From Marsupella aquatica (lineage: Eukaryota > Marchantiophyta), in assembly GCA_973895155.1 (NCBI GenBank), contig OZ316893.1, positions 3,720,001 through 3,784,000 of the forward strand: 64,000 nt of DNA, in the 5' to 3' direction. Below, one piece after another: positions 23,031-35,974 of this stretch. Numbering within the stretch: the stretch's first letter is position 1; the number at the start of each line of letters is the position of its first letter. Made by a program: the position numbers and the translations under genes. The notes under the pieces were generated by a model, which made no database searches, was not told where the DNA came from, and saw nothing but the letters and a program-made list of their open reading frames with translations.

Positions 23031-23612
23031 AAAACAACTCGAATGCGATCCCACTAGGAATACTTCCCCTTTAGACTGATACTCTCAATCAGGAAGAGTG
23101 AGATCCTTTACCTGGACACAATTTGGTCACTCCGATATCACCTACAGCCTCATGTAATGAACGCATAATTCAAGGATTTTGTACAGCAGTCTCAATCACA
23201 TCATAAGTACGCCATATAAAAATAAAATATCATTGTATCCTTCAACTGACAAAATACTATGTTCTCAGATCCCACCGTAAGGCGTGGTCCAGACTGTATC
23301 CGAAGCAGGCATCCGGAACAAGAGTGCTCTGTGCTGAATAGCTTAATTCTGTTTTAAAGGTCAAATCCTCGAGCTAAATTCTTAATACAGACCGGCACAG
23401 TACGAATCACATTATTGAAGGTGCACAAACAATTGATATCCATCCATAACCGGTCCAAATATACATTCGTCCAAACATTGAACATTAATGCATAGGATCT
23501 CCTATGAACCCATTCCAGGCAGACAATTCAATGAAACATAAAATGGATCCGAGTTCCTAACACCACCTGTGCCAATGTGCAGAAACAAATTCCGCCACAT
23601 ATTTCACTTAAC

Positions 23613-26600
23613 TTAGCTTGCTATCATGTTTACACTTTCAGCACTAGTTCGGGAATGCTCGCTCAACATTTGGGACTTTACACTAGGAGCATTGGGGTAA
23701 ATGAACAACTGAGTGCTAAGCGGAGATGGCTGGAATCCTGCAGAAAACCGTGTAGATGTGAACCGCACTTGAGGCAGCTGCTGCATACCCGCAGCAATTG
23801 GTACAAGCTTAAAGGACAGGGTGTGGGTGCACTTTGGCAGAATGGCGAGCGTATCACTGTGAGCTCCAGCAAAGATAAAGCTTTGAGTGTCAAAGACTGA
23901 AAACGTGACCTCCTGAAGATTATTCGTTCCATTCTGAACTTTGATAGAGCACATGAAAGGTACCCCCAAGAGGCCATAAGGAGGGCAGTCAAATGTGACT
24001 ACCAGCGGAGGAGCCTCGACTAAAACTGGAGACATAGGAAAAGATCTTACCATAGGACTTGACAACCCCTGTGAACTGCTGACTGAGTTCTCAGGGATAT
24101 CTGATTGAGTGGCAGTTTCAGACGGCTCTGCTCGTTGCCAGGAAAGTTGAATAGTTCCAATCTCAAGTGTAGAAGCAGTTAATGGTCTAACACGAAAAAT
24201 TTGTGTGAAGACCTCACAGGGAGAGAGAAAGGCACCAGCAGAGTCGACGTGGCTTCCAGATTTTCTTACTGTGCAGTCTTCTAGGCTCTTCTCTACTACA
24301 TTAGCGGAGAGAAGACGAACACTGACAGAAGAAGCATTCTTGACTGTGACTAGAAGAGCACTTGCTTCATTTAATGGTAATGCTGCAGCTGGCTGGGGCT
24401 GTCCCGGTGCTAGGCCACTAGGTAGTAGGTAGTCTTTTCTGAAAGGGGCCATGTATTGATAAGAGACTTCCAAAGCTTCCTCACACTCAAGATGGACACT
24501 AGTCTCCACGCGAAAAGCATGCCTCGCTTTGCCTTCTTCGTCAGATGCAGAGCTTACTTCTGTCTGGTAGCCAAGAAGACCGATCAAATTTACAGACTTG
24601 GGCTCCAACCATCTCAAAAATATAGTCGTCGACCAACTTTGGTCCACTTCCAATGGTGGAACAAGTAGAGACCCCGCAAACGTCATGTATGAACCCCGCA
24701 CTTCAGAATCTTCAACGAGGAGCTCCACACCGTCTTTTGTAGACACCGGGGTGGGTGCCACATACCGAGGTGTTGCAGACGATGCTCGGAGCAAATTGCC
24801 AAGATATACTTCCAATTCACCCGACATCAATTTATGACCTTTTGATACGACAACAAGTCTCACAGGATAAGCCTCTCCAACTAGCCCTGGTCCCGAAGTC
24901 TTTAACTGAATATCAACCAGAGCTTCTGGCTCCTCCACTTGAATTGTCTTTTGCCCAAAATAAGCAAGAGTGGTATCCTTGACTGGGGTAGTGTATAACC
25001 CAGGCTCATATATCCAAAGAGGAATTACATCCCGTGTTGCTGGACTTTCAACTTGGCACCGTACCGTTGCGTGAGGACCAACACGGGCAACCACCGCGAT
25101 ACATTCAAGCTTTCCAGATTGGCCTGCAAACAGCAATATGTAAACAATCAGTCGTCTTCAACGATGACACTACTCTTCAAACGAGATAAGGCAGACATGA
25201 CTAACAGAAAGCCAAAACCAGCACAAAGAATCTCACTTGGAATGATGTCAACTGTGAATCTCTTCCACTTGCGTGGCTCCAGTTTTAAGTCGAAGTCATC
25301 TCTGAGGGACAAGCCTTCAGTGGAAGGAGCCTCTGGAACCAACTGCGAGTCATCCAGAAGAGGACTTGCTTTGTCTCTGAGGATAACGCCACACCCAGGC
25401 TGATTGAAGTGAACTTCAAGGTCCCGAAGCACAACAGGTAAGGGTAAATGGGTTAAAAGTGAAACAGTTAAAGGGGTCTTTACACCAGGTCGTACTAATT
25501 GATCATGGAAAGCAACGCAGGCTGACAACGCTATCCTTAGGGGGCTTACAAGATCTACCTCAAGGGCGATTCCCTTTTCGGACGTCACTAACAGTCCACT
25601 TTCACCCTCACGAGCAGGCAAGATTGCTTCAGATCCACGCAAAAGCCCCAAAACTTCCTGGTAAACCTGCTCCCTCTGAAATTGGCCAAGGGGCCCAGCT
25701 GGACCAACTTCTGGCCCAGAAATTACACTTTGCTCAACATTGGGACGAAAAGTCAAAGGTATCGGAAGAGAAGCCAGCTCTAAAGCATACTCCACATACT
25801 CTTGTAGCAAACCCAGCTGTCTTGCGCATTCTCTAAGATAACCGAGTGTTGCTCCAAGAGGGACAACCCAGGCTTCTTTCCTGTACATCCCTGCAACGCT
25901 ATCAAAGAGGCGTTTAGCCTTCTCGTACTCTCGGGCATTGTAGTATTCACGGCCCATTTCACTACCCAGCATATATATTATTCGATTTGCCTGAATTGCC
26001 TTAAACATATCGTGGGCTTTCGTAAGTAGAGAAATTGCAGCATGAGAATGTGAGAAAGTTTTCTCAACCATAATTGCATGCCTCATGAATTCTGCCTCTG
26101 TTAGGCTGCACAAACAACCAACAGGACAACTTTCACTTAAACCATGTCAATAAATGTATAGATGATCCATTTTAAGAGCCCACGTTCCCATGTTTAGACA
26201 TGTGTAGAGGAAATGCTCTCAATCATATCGTATTTATCAAAAACGTACCTTTGCACATCAGGAGTATTGCCACGTTTTAGTAATCGAGGAGATTGCCCAA
26301 CGTACAATGCTGGCCCGATCTCCTCTCGAGAGCCAGCTAATACATCTACAGCCCCTTCTTCATCAAATGCTTCAAACGTAGCAATGGCAGCCTCAAAAGC
26401 TCGTCTTCTTTGGGCCATATGAGAAGCTGCCAACTGTTGCAAAACAGACGAACCCAATAGGTACAATCACCGAGTAGCTTCAAAGGATAGATCAATAAGA
26501 ACAACCCAGCATGGACTCTGCTTGCCACGTGATAAGGAGTAGGGTTTATTGGGTTGACACCTGCGCATATAAATTCCTTGTACGCATATATAGAAATTGT

Positions 26601-29478
26601 CAATGCAAGATGTAAGTTCTTTCCTCGCCAGCTCTATTACCCCACTCAAAGTATTAAAAAAATCCAGAATTGAAGTTCCCTGGATCATTTTTTAGCTTCC
26701 CAAAAGAAAAAACCTTAAACAAATGTTGCGCACCTCAACATAAAATGGGTAAACAGCACTCGGATTTCCTCATGATTTCCCGTACCTGGAGGTAATAGCC
26801 AGGCTGCAGCTCACGATCTGTCACAGGAGGCCCTGGAGAGAGGACTGTTGCTACAGTCAGAGACGAAGTGCCCAGACTATTCTCCAACAGTTCTGCAAAG
26901 ACTTGAAACTGTTTAGAGACCCAGGCCCAGTGCAAAAAAGCACCCTCGAGAGGCCCGACCATACTTTTGTACAACGCAATGTGCTGTCTGAACCATTTTA
27001 CAGCTTCACTCTCCTTGCCACTGTGCAGAAGGAGGGTTGAAATTTTGAAATGGAGTTGCTCTGCAACAGCTTTCAACTCCACAACTCTCTGAACTGGCTG
27101 AAGCTCCATTGGCGTGGTGATGACCTGCCCAAAAAGTGACGATTATTTTGAGGCAGAACGTCAAGAGAACAAACGCTGAGAGAACACTGATCACACCCGC
27201 CCAACAGTCTAAATTGCACCTATTTAAGACTCTTCCCTGAAAAGCCAGCAAACCTTCGCATTATTCGTCCAACTGGAAAACAGCTACTAGCAAGCATTGG
27301 TGAGACAATCAGACGACGTCCTCCCGTATATTGGAACAGACTGGTGTACACTACTGTGACAATCTGTGCCCAATACACAGACTACAGGGAATCAACCTTG
27401 AATGATGAGAAGAAGCACCTCCAGCAGGAGAGAATACGCTGTCTCATAAAACTTGAGAGCTGTCACCCAGTCTCTTCGAAACTCAGCGAACACAGCAACC
27501 TGCCCACAAAATTGTGAAGGTAGATCAGTGTCAATTACTGATGATACAACTAAAGCACTCCCAATAGCATGAGATCAAATGGGCATTGTGTTCAAATATT
27601 GGTTTTGTGTTTGAGTATTGGAATTGTCCTATGATTCATGAATTTTTTGTGTGCGGCTAAGGAGACTGTCTCTACAAACCTTAAAGTTGTAGCGAACACT
27701 GAGCTCCACTGAGCTATAGGTTTTCTTCTCGAGGCGAAGTTTCACCCTACGCCCCTCATCTCTATAATAAATGTTGGCCAATTCACCCATTAAGCCGCCT
27801 AGTCTGCGATTTATCACCGTGATCGAGTCAGTCAGACAAATGTCTTAACTTTCAACTCATACAACTTAATAGACTATCCAATCGCAGAAAACTAAGGATG
27901 ATGTTCAGCAACAAGACCAAGGTCCTTCCCGAACACCAACCTTGCAAGGGACCGTTGGAGTTCAGTGGGATCGCCAGTAACGAACACGAGGCAGTTCTTT
28001 GAGTCAATATCGGCACGCTTTCTAAGAGCTGCCAATCTGTCTTCGTTAACGTCGCCTGCATCAACATTCCAACGATCACATTGAAGGGAAAATTAGCTGA
28101 AATATGGAGAACCAAAGCAATGGAAGAATTTAGTAGAGACAAAAGCCCTAAAATAAACCGCAATGTCTTGCTAGAGGTGCCCCTAGACAACATACCGGCA
28201 TTCAATGGCTACCAGCTTAACGAATCAACTACCGTTGTGGAGGTGGCCACTTGAGCCAAGAACATGTAAATCGCAGTCGACTACAGAAGCTTTCGAGATC
28301 TCAATGTCAAGGGCAGGCCCACATATTGTAGAACCATGACCATGACCTCATAAAATATGACCAGGTAGATACTGCAAGGAAGCATTGAAATTTTTACAAA
28401 TTCAAAGAGAGTCAAGGGTTTCCTCGAAAGGTATATAATGACCAGATAGTGCTGGTTGGACAATTGCTATAACAAGCTTGGTATTCCTTCCACGAATCAC
28501 ATTCCTGCTCATCCCACAACCGGAAGCCGCAGAAAAAGCGAGTCAATTGCAGCCCTTAAACTTTATTAAAAATTACAGGGAACCAAAACTACAGACGACC
28601 CTTTTGAAATCAACCACACTTATCAGACTCTGAGAGTTTTCGAGCACCAGATCGATGCGCTGAATGGACTGGTCTTCTATTGGAAATATGGAATCAAAAA
28701 TTGAATGGCATGTAAAACAACTAACAAATATTACTGTGAAGAGATGGTCAGCCTCGCTGGAGCCTAGACACAGTCAATTGCCCACTAAAACAGCCAATCC
28801 AGAGGACGTGTTCTTGGCTTGGATATTGGCAACCACATCTTAACTCCTTTCCAAAAAGCTGAATATTCCTTCCAGATTTCTCATTATTCCATTCGAAACA
28901 ACCAGTGAATGCAATGTAATTATTGTAGCCTCGTGAATCTCTAATCCAAAGAAGTTCTACTTGGCTTGGATGGTCAGCCAAATTTGGCTGAGACGATTGC
29001 CGACTGAATCAGCTAGTCGAGTAGGGTATTGGCAAGAGCTAATTCAACCGTTACAGCGATCCAAAGGACCTACGCAAGTCGAACGATGCAAGCCAGAATT
29101 CTGTGGAGAAGAAACGGGAGAGAGGAGCATTTACTTAATCGTATCGATGTTGTCGCAGACTCGAAGCCACTGACTGGGGTCGCCATAGACCTGCTCGCGG
29201 TCCAAGAGCACGGCGAGAACCGCGGGAGAGCGAGTCCGGTGCTTGGCCAGCCAGTCCGCCTTCAGGATCCCGACGGGGGGAGGCATTCGGGCATCCACAG
29301 CCTTCCTCTCCTTTCCACCAACTACGGCCACTTTCGAGAAATCGGGGATGGCGAGCGTGTTCAGAGGTGGCTGCTCCGATTGCAACGACAACGAGATCAT
29401 CGAATGTAGCTCATGCATCCCCACCAACGCCACGAGTGGCATCGGTGGAGTGCGAAGCTCCTCGGGATACTGATCCAT
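23613..29478 (-). CDS. TRAPPC11: TRAPP complex subunit 11 (foie gras/gryzun family)
   Basis: Nine minus-strand exons: 29478-29135, 28504-28443, 28055-27941, 27803-27680, 27499-27419, 27124-26786, 26433-26249, 26105-25237 and 25123-23613. All join at GT-AG in consistent phase to 1209 residues, close to family length. The start MDQYPEELRTPP matches plant TRAPPC11 N termini. Recognisable blocks are GDVNEDRLAALRKRAD, LANIYYRDEGRRVK, AVFAEFRRDW, ELKAVAEQLHFKIS (foie-gras region, about residues 240-500) and IAVVARVGPHATVRC in the C-terminal gryzun-like beta region. The protein is a subunit of a TRAPP tether/GEF at the Golgi and early secretory pathway. Exon 2 is only 62 nt and was found by phase, reading RGRNTKLVIAIVQ. 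In exon 5 an upstream GT (after CTGCTGGAG) is chosen because it gives the family reading ...LLLE-VITTP. The stop at 23613 follows a short divergent tail. Confidence 0.93.
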
Positions 29479-30006
29479 CTTCCCTCACCTCACCTAGCCC
29501 CAATCAGTACCGCGATCCACCCCAATCTTCACCACTCCCACACTGCTACTCGATCATCTGCGAAGCCTATATTCCCGAGCGAAGTGAGGGTTCTCACCCA
29601 AAGCTATGTCCGTCCGTCCGTCCACCAGCCTTGTCCGCAGGGAATCTCAACCTTTGTCAGTTGCGTGTTGGACCATGAAACCGGAATTCCTGACTGACAT
29701 TCAAGAGGGAAGTGGAGGAGCCATCATCGCTCACGTTTGAGTACGTCAACTTCATTCCAAGCTCACTGAAATACTGAATGTTCGGAAAAGCCCGTGGACA
29801 TATAGAGTACAGAGTGTGACATTATTCCGTGCTAAGATTTCTGTGCTGAGTTTCGGGCAAAATGCTTAAAGGCATCATATTTTTCAGGAAAACGATTCCA
29901 AACGGTTTGCAAATTCTTTCAGAAGTAAATTGGCCTTCCCTTCTGTTATATGTGCCCATATAAGATCCTCCTTCCTTCTTCAGAACTAAATTGGCCTTCC
30001 CATCTG

Positions 30007-30145
30007 TTTTTTTAATTTTTTTAATTTTTTTAAATATAAGTTTATTAATAGCCAGTGACCCCATGGCCATGACCAGCGGGGAAAAAAGGACATCACAAGC
30101 CCCAAGGCCCACAGGCACAGCCACCAAACGCCGAGCCATGACGGA
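30007..30145 (-). mobile_element. Short retroposon (SINE or 5'-truncated LINE tail) with target-site duplication
   Basis: A 139-bp insert is flanked by 15-bp direct repeats, tggccttcccatctg (29992-30006) and tggccttccaatctg (30146-30160), with one mismatch. On the minus strand it ends in an A-rich tail made of ttaaaaaaa units (the plus-strand T-rich run starting at 30007). It interrupts the second copy of a tandem duplication whose unit starts aaattggccttccc. Poly(A)-like 3' end plus duplication is the signature of target-primed retroposition. The body shows no clear Pol III box. Confidence 0.75.
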
Positions 30146-30200
30146 TGGCCTTCCAATCTGTTATATGTGCCCATATAAAAGCCTCCTCTCCCTCAGTACT

Positions 30201-30370
30201 CATTTCTGTCATGTGGTGAAAGTGTCTCACCATAAAAGGTGGAGCACTTGCCAATACAAGGTTATGCATTCACCACCTTTCACTACTCCTCATTTCTGTC
30301 ATATGGTGAAAGTGTCCCACCATAAAAGGTGGAGCACTTGACAAAAAAAAGGTTATGCACTCACCACCTT
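30201..30370 (+). repeat. Two-copy tandem repeat, 90-bp period
   Basis: Units start catttctgtcat (30201, 30291) and share tggtgaaagtgtc, caccataaaaggtggagcac and aaggttatgca. They differ by a few substitutions and a short A-run. Confidence 0.8.
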
Positions 30371-31306
30371 GTTGTGGAACTCAAGCCTATTCTTGAACCT
30401 CTGAACTTTGTAATGAGAGGTTAGTTGTAGCACTTTATAGGTGCACTGGTGGTTTAAACCTAACTTAGAAGGACCAAGACAGAGTGGTAGTAGATTGATA
30501 GAGCTTAGATTTTGCCTCCGGGAGCTTGAGAAAATGCTTTGCCCTGGTTCCTAAAGACTTGAATGAGACAGTGGTAATTAATAGAGTGTTGAGTGATACA
30601 GCTCAAATAGCTCCCCGGATTCTTCTATGTAAATTATGCTTAATTTAGGCCTACTTGCAGCTGTTACTAACTTAATTGTTCATCTAATAGGGGGTCTCAA
30701 ACCTCAAAATTTTAGTAATTGTTCTTATTGACAGAAAAAGTTATGGACTACCGATTCATAGTCCATAAAGATTGCTCATGTGCCATGGCATAACCCATTG
30801 TAGAGGCTGTAGGTTAACTCAGTCTTGGGTTGAACTATGGTTAGTATGTTAACTAGGGTTAGAGTAAACCCTAGTTGAAGAGTTGGTCCTTATCTCTTGA
30901 ACTTCTATGTGGTGTGAGAACACACAAGAGAGTTCTCAAGAGTTCTCACTGTGATATAGCAAGAGATGAGAGCTTGAAGAGATGAGAGCTATGGTGATGC
31001 TTGACCCTAATCAAATGTGATCCAAAGGTAGGATATACAATTACACTTAGACACCTCTAGACCTTGACCCCCGCACAGGTATGACCGGGAATAGAACTGA
31101 AACTGCGCATGATAGTATGGCTAGAGTGAAGCCTTAGTCTATAGCCTGACTCTAGGGCACATCTAAGGTTGGGGTAGAACTGGAAACAGGCATGATGGTA
31201 TTGACCATCTATTTAAGAGCAAAGCTCAGGCATTTAGGCTAGATCTTACTAATTTGATTTGGGTGACTCCACAAACTTTGGAGATGAAATGTCTGGGCGT
31301 AGCAGG

Positions 31307-31636
31307 TGTTGAACTAAGACGTCATTCGCAACGACCATACAACCATGACTTATTCCATGCACACGTAGTCGACACAATCTCTACGTGGTTCACCTCTTCT
31401 CCAAGGCTATGTCCACACGAACACTCAAGCTTTACTTCAAGAGTAAACGAACACACATGCTCTCCCTCTTCCTCAAGTTGCTCCGTTACAAAATGAGTAA
31501 GCACCACTCACCAGCGGCTTACACTAGCCCATATACAAGGTCACACACGACTAACCTAACCTCAGCTAAGACCCTACCTGTGGTTAGCCTAAGTGCCGTA
31601 ACTTTTGAGTCACAAGACTAAGAGCAATCCTTAACA
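31307..31636 (-). mobile_element. Copia 3' LTR, full length (330 bp)
   Basis: It begins tgttgaac and ends ccttaaca on the plus strand, so it has TG...CA ends in either orientation. The next bases (aactcccccttgac) give a minus-strand polypurine tract, caagggggagttt, directly before the LTR. The first 215 bp match the 5' LTR at 37831-38045 with one difference. Confidence 0.92.
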
Positions 31637-31655
31637 AACTCCCCCTTGACTCTAG
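31637..31655 (-). other. Copia polypurine tract
   Basis: On the minus strand gtcaagggggagttt abuts the 3' LTR start (TGTTAAGG), as expected for the plus-strand DNA primer of a retrotransposon. Confidence 0.75.
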
Positions 31656-31840
31656 TCTTGGGGACTGCAATTTCTGCTATCCATATGAGATACTCAGCGG
31701 GAAATTCTAGACAATCACCTAAAACCATAGGTGTCCCCCTAAAAACCATTTAAGGTTAACTAAGAGTTAACTAGAATTAAGCCGTAGCCATAACAGGATT
31801 GAGTAACTCATATACAGAAATCACATCTTGTTAAGTTACT

Positions 31841-34800
31841 CTACTTGTGCTGCAAATGCAAAACCTGCAAAGTAGCACGGTGTCTTGAGTAACTCTCCAA
31901 AGGAATCACTTTGGTAAAAGCATCAGTCGGGTTGAGTTTTCCATCAATCTTGACTAGCTCAAACATTTTGTCAGACATTGCTTGTCTAATAAAATGGTAC
32001 CTGATGTCAATGTGCTTCACCCTGCTATCCATCACCTGGTTAATAGCTAGGTGAAGCGCACTCTGGCTGTCACAATGAAGAGCCATTTTTCCATGCTCCA
32101 ATCCCATCTCAGTGACCAGCTTATCCAACCAAATTGCTTCCTTTGCTGCTTCTGCTACTGCAACATATTCTGCTTCTGTAGTAGACTGAGATACACACTT
32201 CTGCAAGGTAGATCTCCAACTTATGCATCCTCCTCCAAGAGTAAACACATACCCAGTCGTTGACCTCCTTGTTTCCAGATAGCCTCCGTAGTCAGAATCT
32301 ACATAGCCAACCAATGATTTGGTTTTGTTTGATTTACTATCAAACAACAGACCATAGTCTATTGTGCCTTTAAGATACCTGAGAATCCATTTCACAGCCT
32401 CCCAATGTACCTTCCCTGGATTTGACATGAATCTACTCACTTTGCCCATTGCTAGGGCTAGATCAGGCCTAGTACATGTCATCAAATACATTAGACTGCC
32501 CACTGCCTTCTCATAAGGAACCTTAGTCATCAAGCCTCTCTCCACTGGATCCGTGGGGCAGAAAGCCGATGATAACTTGAAATGTGGAGCCAAAGGAATA
32601 CTTACTGGCTTACAATTTTCCATGTTGAATCTTGCAAGTACCTTTTCAGCATACTTGCCTTGATTCAGCCACAATTGTCCAGTTTCAAAGTTCCTTGTAA
32701 TCTCCATACCTAAGATCCTTTTGGCTTTCCCAAGATCCTTCATTCGAAATTCAGAACTCAATTTTGCTTTGAGTTTGTCAACCTCAGTTTGATCCTTAGC
32801 CGCAATCAACATGTCATCCACATAGAACACCAAAATGAACAAACCAAACACACCATTCTTGACTAATTTTGTATACACACAAGGGTCATACACCATCCTA
32901 GTAAATCCTTGTGCAAGCATGAAATCATCAAACCGCTTGTTCCACTGTCGAGGAGCTTGCTTCAATCCATACAAGGACTTAAGCAACCTGCAAACTAAAC
33001 TCTCTTGGCCCTTCTTCACAAAGCCTAGTGGTTGCCTCATGAAAATTTGTTCTTCCAAGGTGCCATAGAGAAAAGCAATAACAACATCCATTTGATCTAA
33101 CACCAGATCAAAAAACACAACAAGTTGACACAAAATTCATATCGTGGAATACTTGGCAATTGGAGAGAAGACCTCATTGTAATCCACTCCCTTCTCTTGA
33201 GTGAATCCCTTGGTAACAAGCCTTGCCTTGTATATCTTGTCTCCTCCATCTGAAGAGTTGTCCTTCAGCTTGTAAATCCACTTGCTATCCACCACTTGTT
33301 GATCACTTGGCAGCTGCACCAGCTCCCATGTTCTGTTGTCACTTAAAGATTGCAACTCCCTCTGCATCGCTGCATTCCATTCATCTTTCTCGTCTGAAAT
33401 GCACGCCTCATGATAAGAAGAAGGTTCTCCTTCTTCCAAGATCAGTGCAATGTCAACATCATCTTCAGGTGCAATGTCAACATCATCTAACTTTGATGAA
33501 TCTGTCCATTGTCCATACCTTGTAGGAGCTCGAGTAGTACGTCTCGATTTTCTAGCTGATGATTCTGGTTGATCTTGTTCTGTTGGTTGAATTTGAGGTA
33601 TTCCAACAACAACCTGCTCCTCTTGTTCCAATACCGGAACCAGCTCCATTCTCGGAGCACCTCCTTCATTTATGTCATGAAAACTCTCATGACCAATCTC
33701 CCCCACAACATGGTCCAGGATAGGAGATTTACCTTTGTCAGTACGGGAAGCCTGAGCATTCTCCCCCTCCTTTGATGATCTAGATTCATTAAAGGATACA
33801 TCTCTACTGACAAGCCATGTACAAGCTTTTGGATCCCATAGCCTGTAACCTTTCACACCTGGTTGATAACCAAGAAAAAGACACTTCTTGGAAGTAGAAT
33901 CTAGTTTAGATCAATTTTGTTTAGGTGTGAGAGCATATGCATCACTTCCAAAGACTCTCAAAACCTGATAGTCTGCGTGCCGTCCATACCTCATTTCAAA
34001 TGGCGTCTTGAAATTGATTGCACTTGAAGGAGAAAGATTTACTAAATAAGTTGCCGTATTTATAGCTTCAGCCCAAAATTCATGCGGTAAACCTGATTGG
34101 CTCAACATACTCCTCGATCGCTCCAATAGTGTTCGGTTTAGCCGCTCACAAACACCATTCTGTTGAGGAGTATAAACTGTCATGAGATGACGAGTAATCC
34201 CTTGCTCTGCACAATATAGTTCAAATTCACTTGAACTGTACTCCCTGCCGTTATCTGATCGCAGATATCTCACCTTGGATCCAGTCTGATTCTCAATTTG
34301 GACTTTCCACTTCTTAAAAGTGCCAAAAACTTCAGACTTGGCGTGTAGAAATGTGATCCACACATACCGTGAGTAATCATCAATGAACGTGACATAGTAC
34401 AATTTTCCAGAAAGTGAGGGAGTTGGGGCTGGACCCCACACATCACTATGTACATATTCAAGTATAGCTTTGGTATTGTGAGTTCCAACACCAAAGGTTC
34501 TCCTGTGTTGCTTCCCAAGCACACAGTGTTCACAAAAATCTAGCTTAGTAGATTCCATATTAGAAAGAAGTCCTTTCCTGCGAAGTACCGCCAAACCCGT
34601 TTCACTCATGTGTCCTAATCTGCAGTGCCACAACTGAGTCATCTCGCATTGAGATCTAGTTACATTGGCTTCTTCACAAATTGCGTTGCCCTCCAACAGG
34701 TATAGATTCCTGTGCCGCTTACCCTTCATGATAACCTTGCCTCCGGTTGACACTTGAAGAATACCATCAGCAGAACTCCACCGACATCCATTTGCTTCCA

Positions 34801-35974
34801 GCATTCCAAGAGAAATCAAGTTCTTTTTCATGTCAGGTATGTGTCTGACATTACTCACTGTTCGCACAGCTCCATCAAACATCCGAATTTTCACGGATCC
34901 AATTCCAATAATTTGACAAGGATGATGATTCCCCATCAACACGGAACCGGTTGATACTAAGTAAGAACTAAAAAACTCTTTCATACAACAAATATGATAG
35001 GTACAGGCACAGTCTAAAATCCATTCATCACCGTTGTTACTGGACGAAATGCAAAGGGCAACATCTTGACTTCACAAGATTTCATCATCAAGCAAGTCAA
35101 TCATATCAACATCAGTGGCTGCGTTCGCTGATGGTTGATGTGTCTGCTTGACTCGACAGTCTCGTTTCATGTGGCCAGGCTTGTTACATTTCCAGCATAT
35201 AATTGGTTTCCTTTCTAGAGATTTCTCTCTAGACCTGGATCTAGACTTAGACCGAGCCTTCTCCTTGTCTCTATTCCGTGAGGGGTACGTTTGTGAAAAG
35301 GACCTATTTTTGCTAGTCATCCGCTGTTGAGTCCTCCCGCGGTTCACATTCAATGCACTGCCAGATGAAGATGGTGTCTGGGTATGACCCAGTTTCTTCT
35401 GTGCATCATCTGACAGCAAAGAGCTTACCACCTCATCATATGAAATAGTTTTGAGGTCTCTATACAAGAGAACCTGCTTCAAACCTTGATACGATGGGGG
35501 TAAGGAGCTGAGAAGAAGCAATGTCTTATCTTCATCTTCCACTCCCTTGCCAAGATTTGATAAATCTACAGCCAGGCTGTCGAATTCATCCAAGTGATCT
35601 CGAAGCTTGCCTCCTTCTTTTAGCCTCAAGCTCATCAAGAGAGACTTCTTGTACAACCGATCTGAGGCATCCTCTCGGTAGTACTTCTCTCTGAGGGCCT
35701 TGAATAAGGATACGCAATCCTCGTAGTCGTCCAGCTTCTTAATGATATGCGGCTTCAGATACAGCATAATCGCATTCACAGCAATCACTTGCTCTTGCCT
35801 CCATTTCCTCAACGGGATCTCTTCCTCACTGCTAGACTCCTCCCGAGTCGATAGCAGATGATCTAGGCCCATAGCACGAAGAATTCCCTTAACCTGCTTC
35901 TCCCATAGCAAATAATCTGTGCGCCCATCATATTTTTCCACCTCAAACTTGACACCTCCAAACTTGGATGCCAT
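31841..35974 (-). pseudogene. Copia gag-pol polyprotein with three in-frame TGA codons
   Basis: One reading frame runs from ATG 35974 to 31841 (1378 codons) with no frameshift. It is interrupted by TGA at about 35072, 33911 and 33137. Domain order from the start: gag with a CCHC knuckle (CWKCNKPGHMKRDC, about 35200-35160); a protease region with a D-x-A motif (WILDCACTYH); integrase zinc region and catalytic core (HVCRLGH-type H/C motifs; VHSDVWGP; D-x35-E spacing plausible); then reverse transcriptase with catalytic YVDD (about 32835); and RNase H (DSDYGG ... STTEAEY ... HCDSQSA). This Gag-PR-IN-RT-RH order is diagnostic of Ty1/Copia. Two of the TGAs fall where the family usually has arginine, so CGA to TGA transition is likely. 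The copy cannot make a full polyprotein without readthrough. Confidence 0.92.

Larger units (their letters stand above)
19499..23612. other. Intergenic region with repeats and LINE-like scrap
   Basis: Upstream of the RAD52-like gene the sequence is unremarkable; a (gtg)n run lies near 20565-20580. A dispersed repeat copy lies at 20930-21265, a two-copy 101-bp repeat at 22257-22387, and a possible LINE zinc-finger scrap at 22780-23030. No intact gene is seen. Confidence 0.5.
29479..31306. other. TRAPPC11 upstream region and repeats
   Basis: The first few hundred bases should contain the TRAPPC11 promoter and 5'UTR; no clear TATA box is assigned. Beyond this are a short tandem duplication (about 29928-30190), a retroposon inserted within it (30007-30145) and a 90-bp tandem pair (30201-30370). 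At about 30688 there is a lone tagggggtctcaaa motif like the MITE terminus at 41131. No gene is supported. Confidence 0.5.

Noticed and set aside
24205-25403. Plus-strand ORFs across the TRAPPC11 coding exons
   Set aside because: They are antisense shadows of a well supported gene and have no recognisable product.
29822-30139. 105-codon minus ORF as a small gene
   Set aside because: It runs through the retroposon and its A-rich tail (lysine-rich stretch), so it is a chance reading.
34960-35060. Protease active site DCA taken as proof of inactivation
   Set aside because: Plant Copia proteases vary at this position (DSG, DTA and others), so a Cys here is not decisive.
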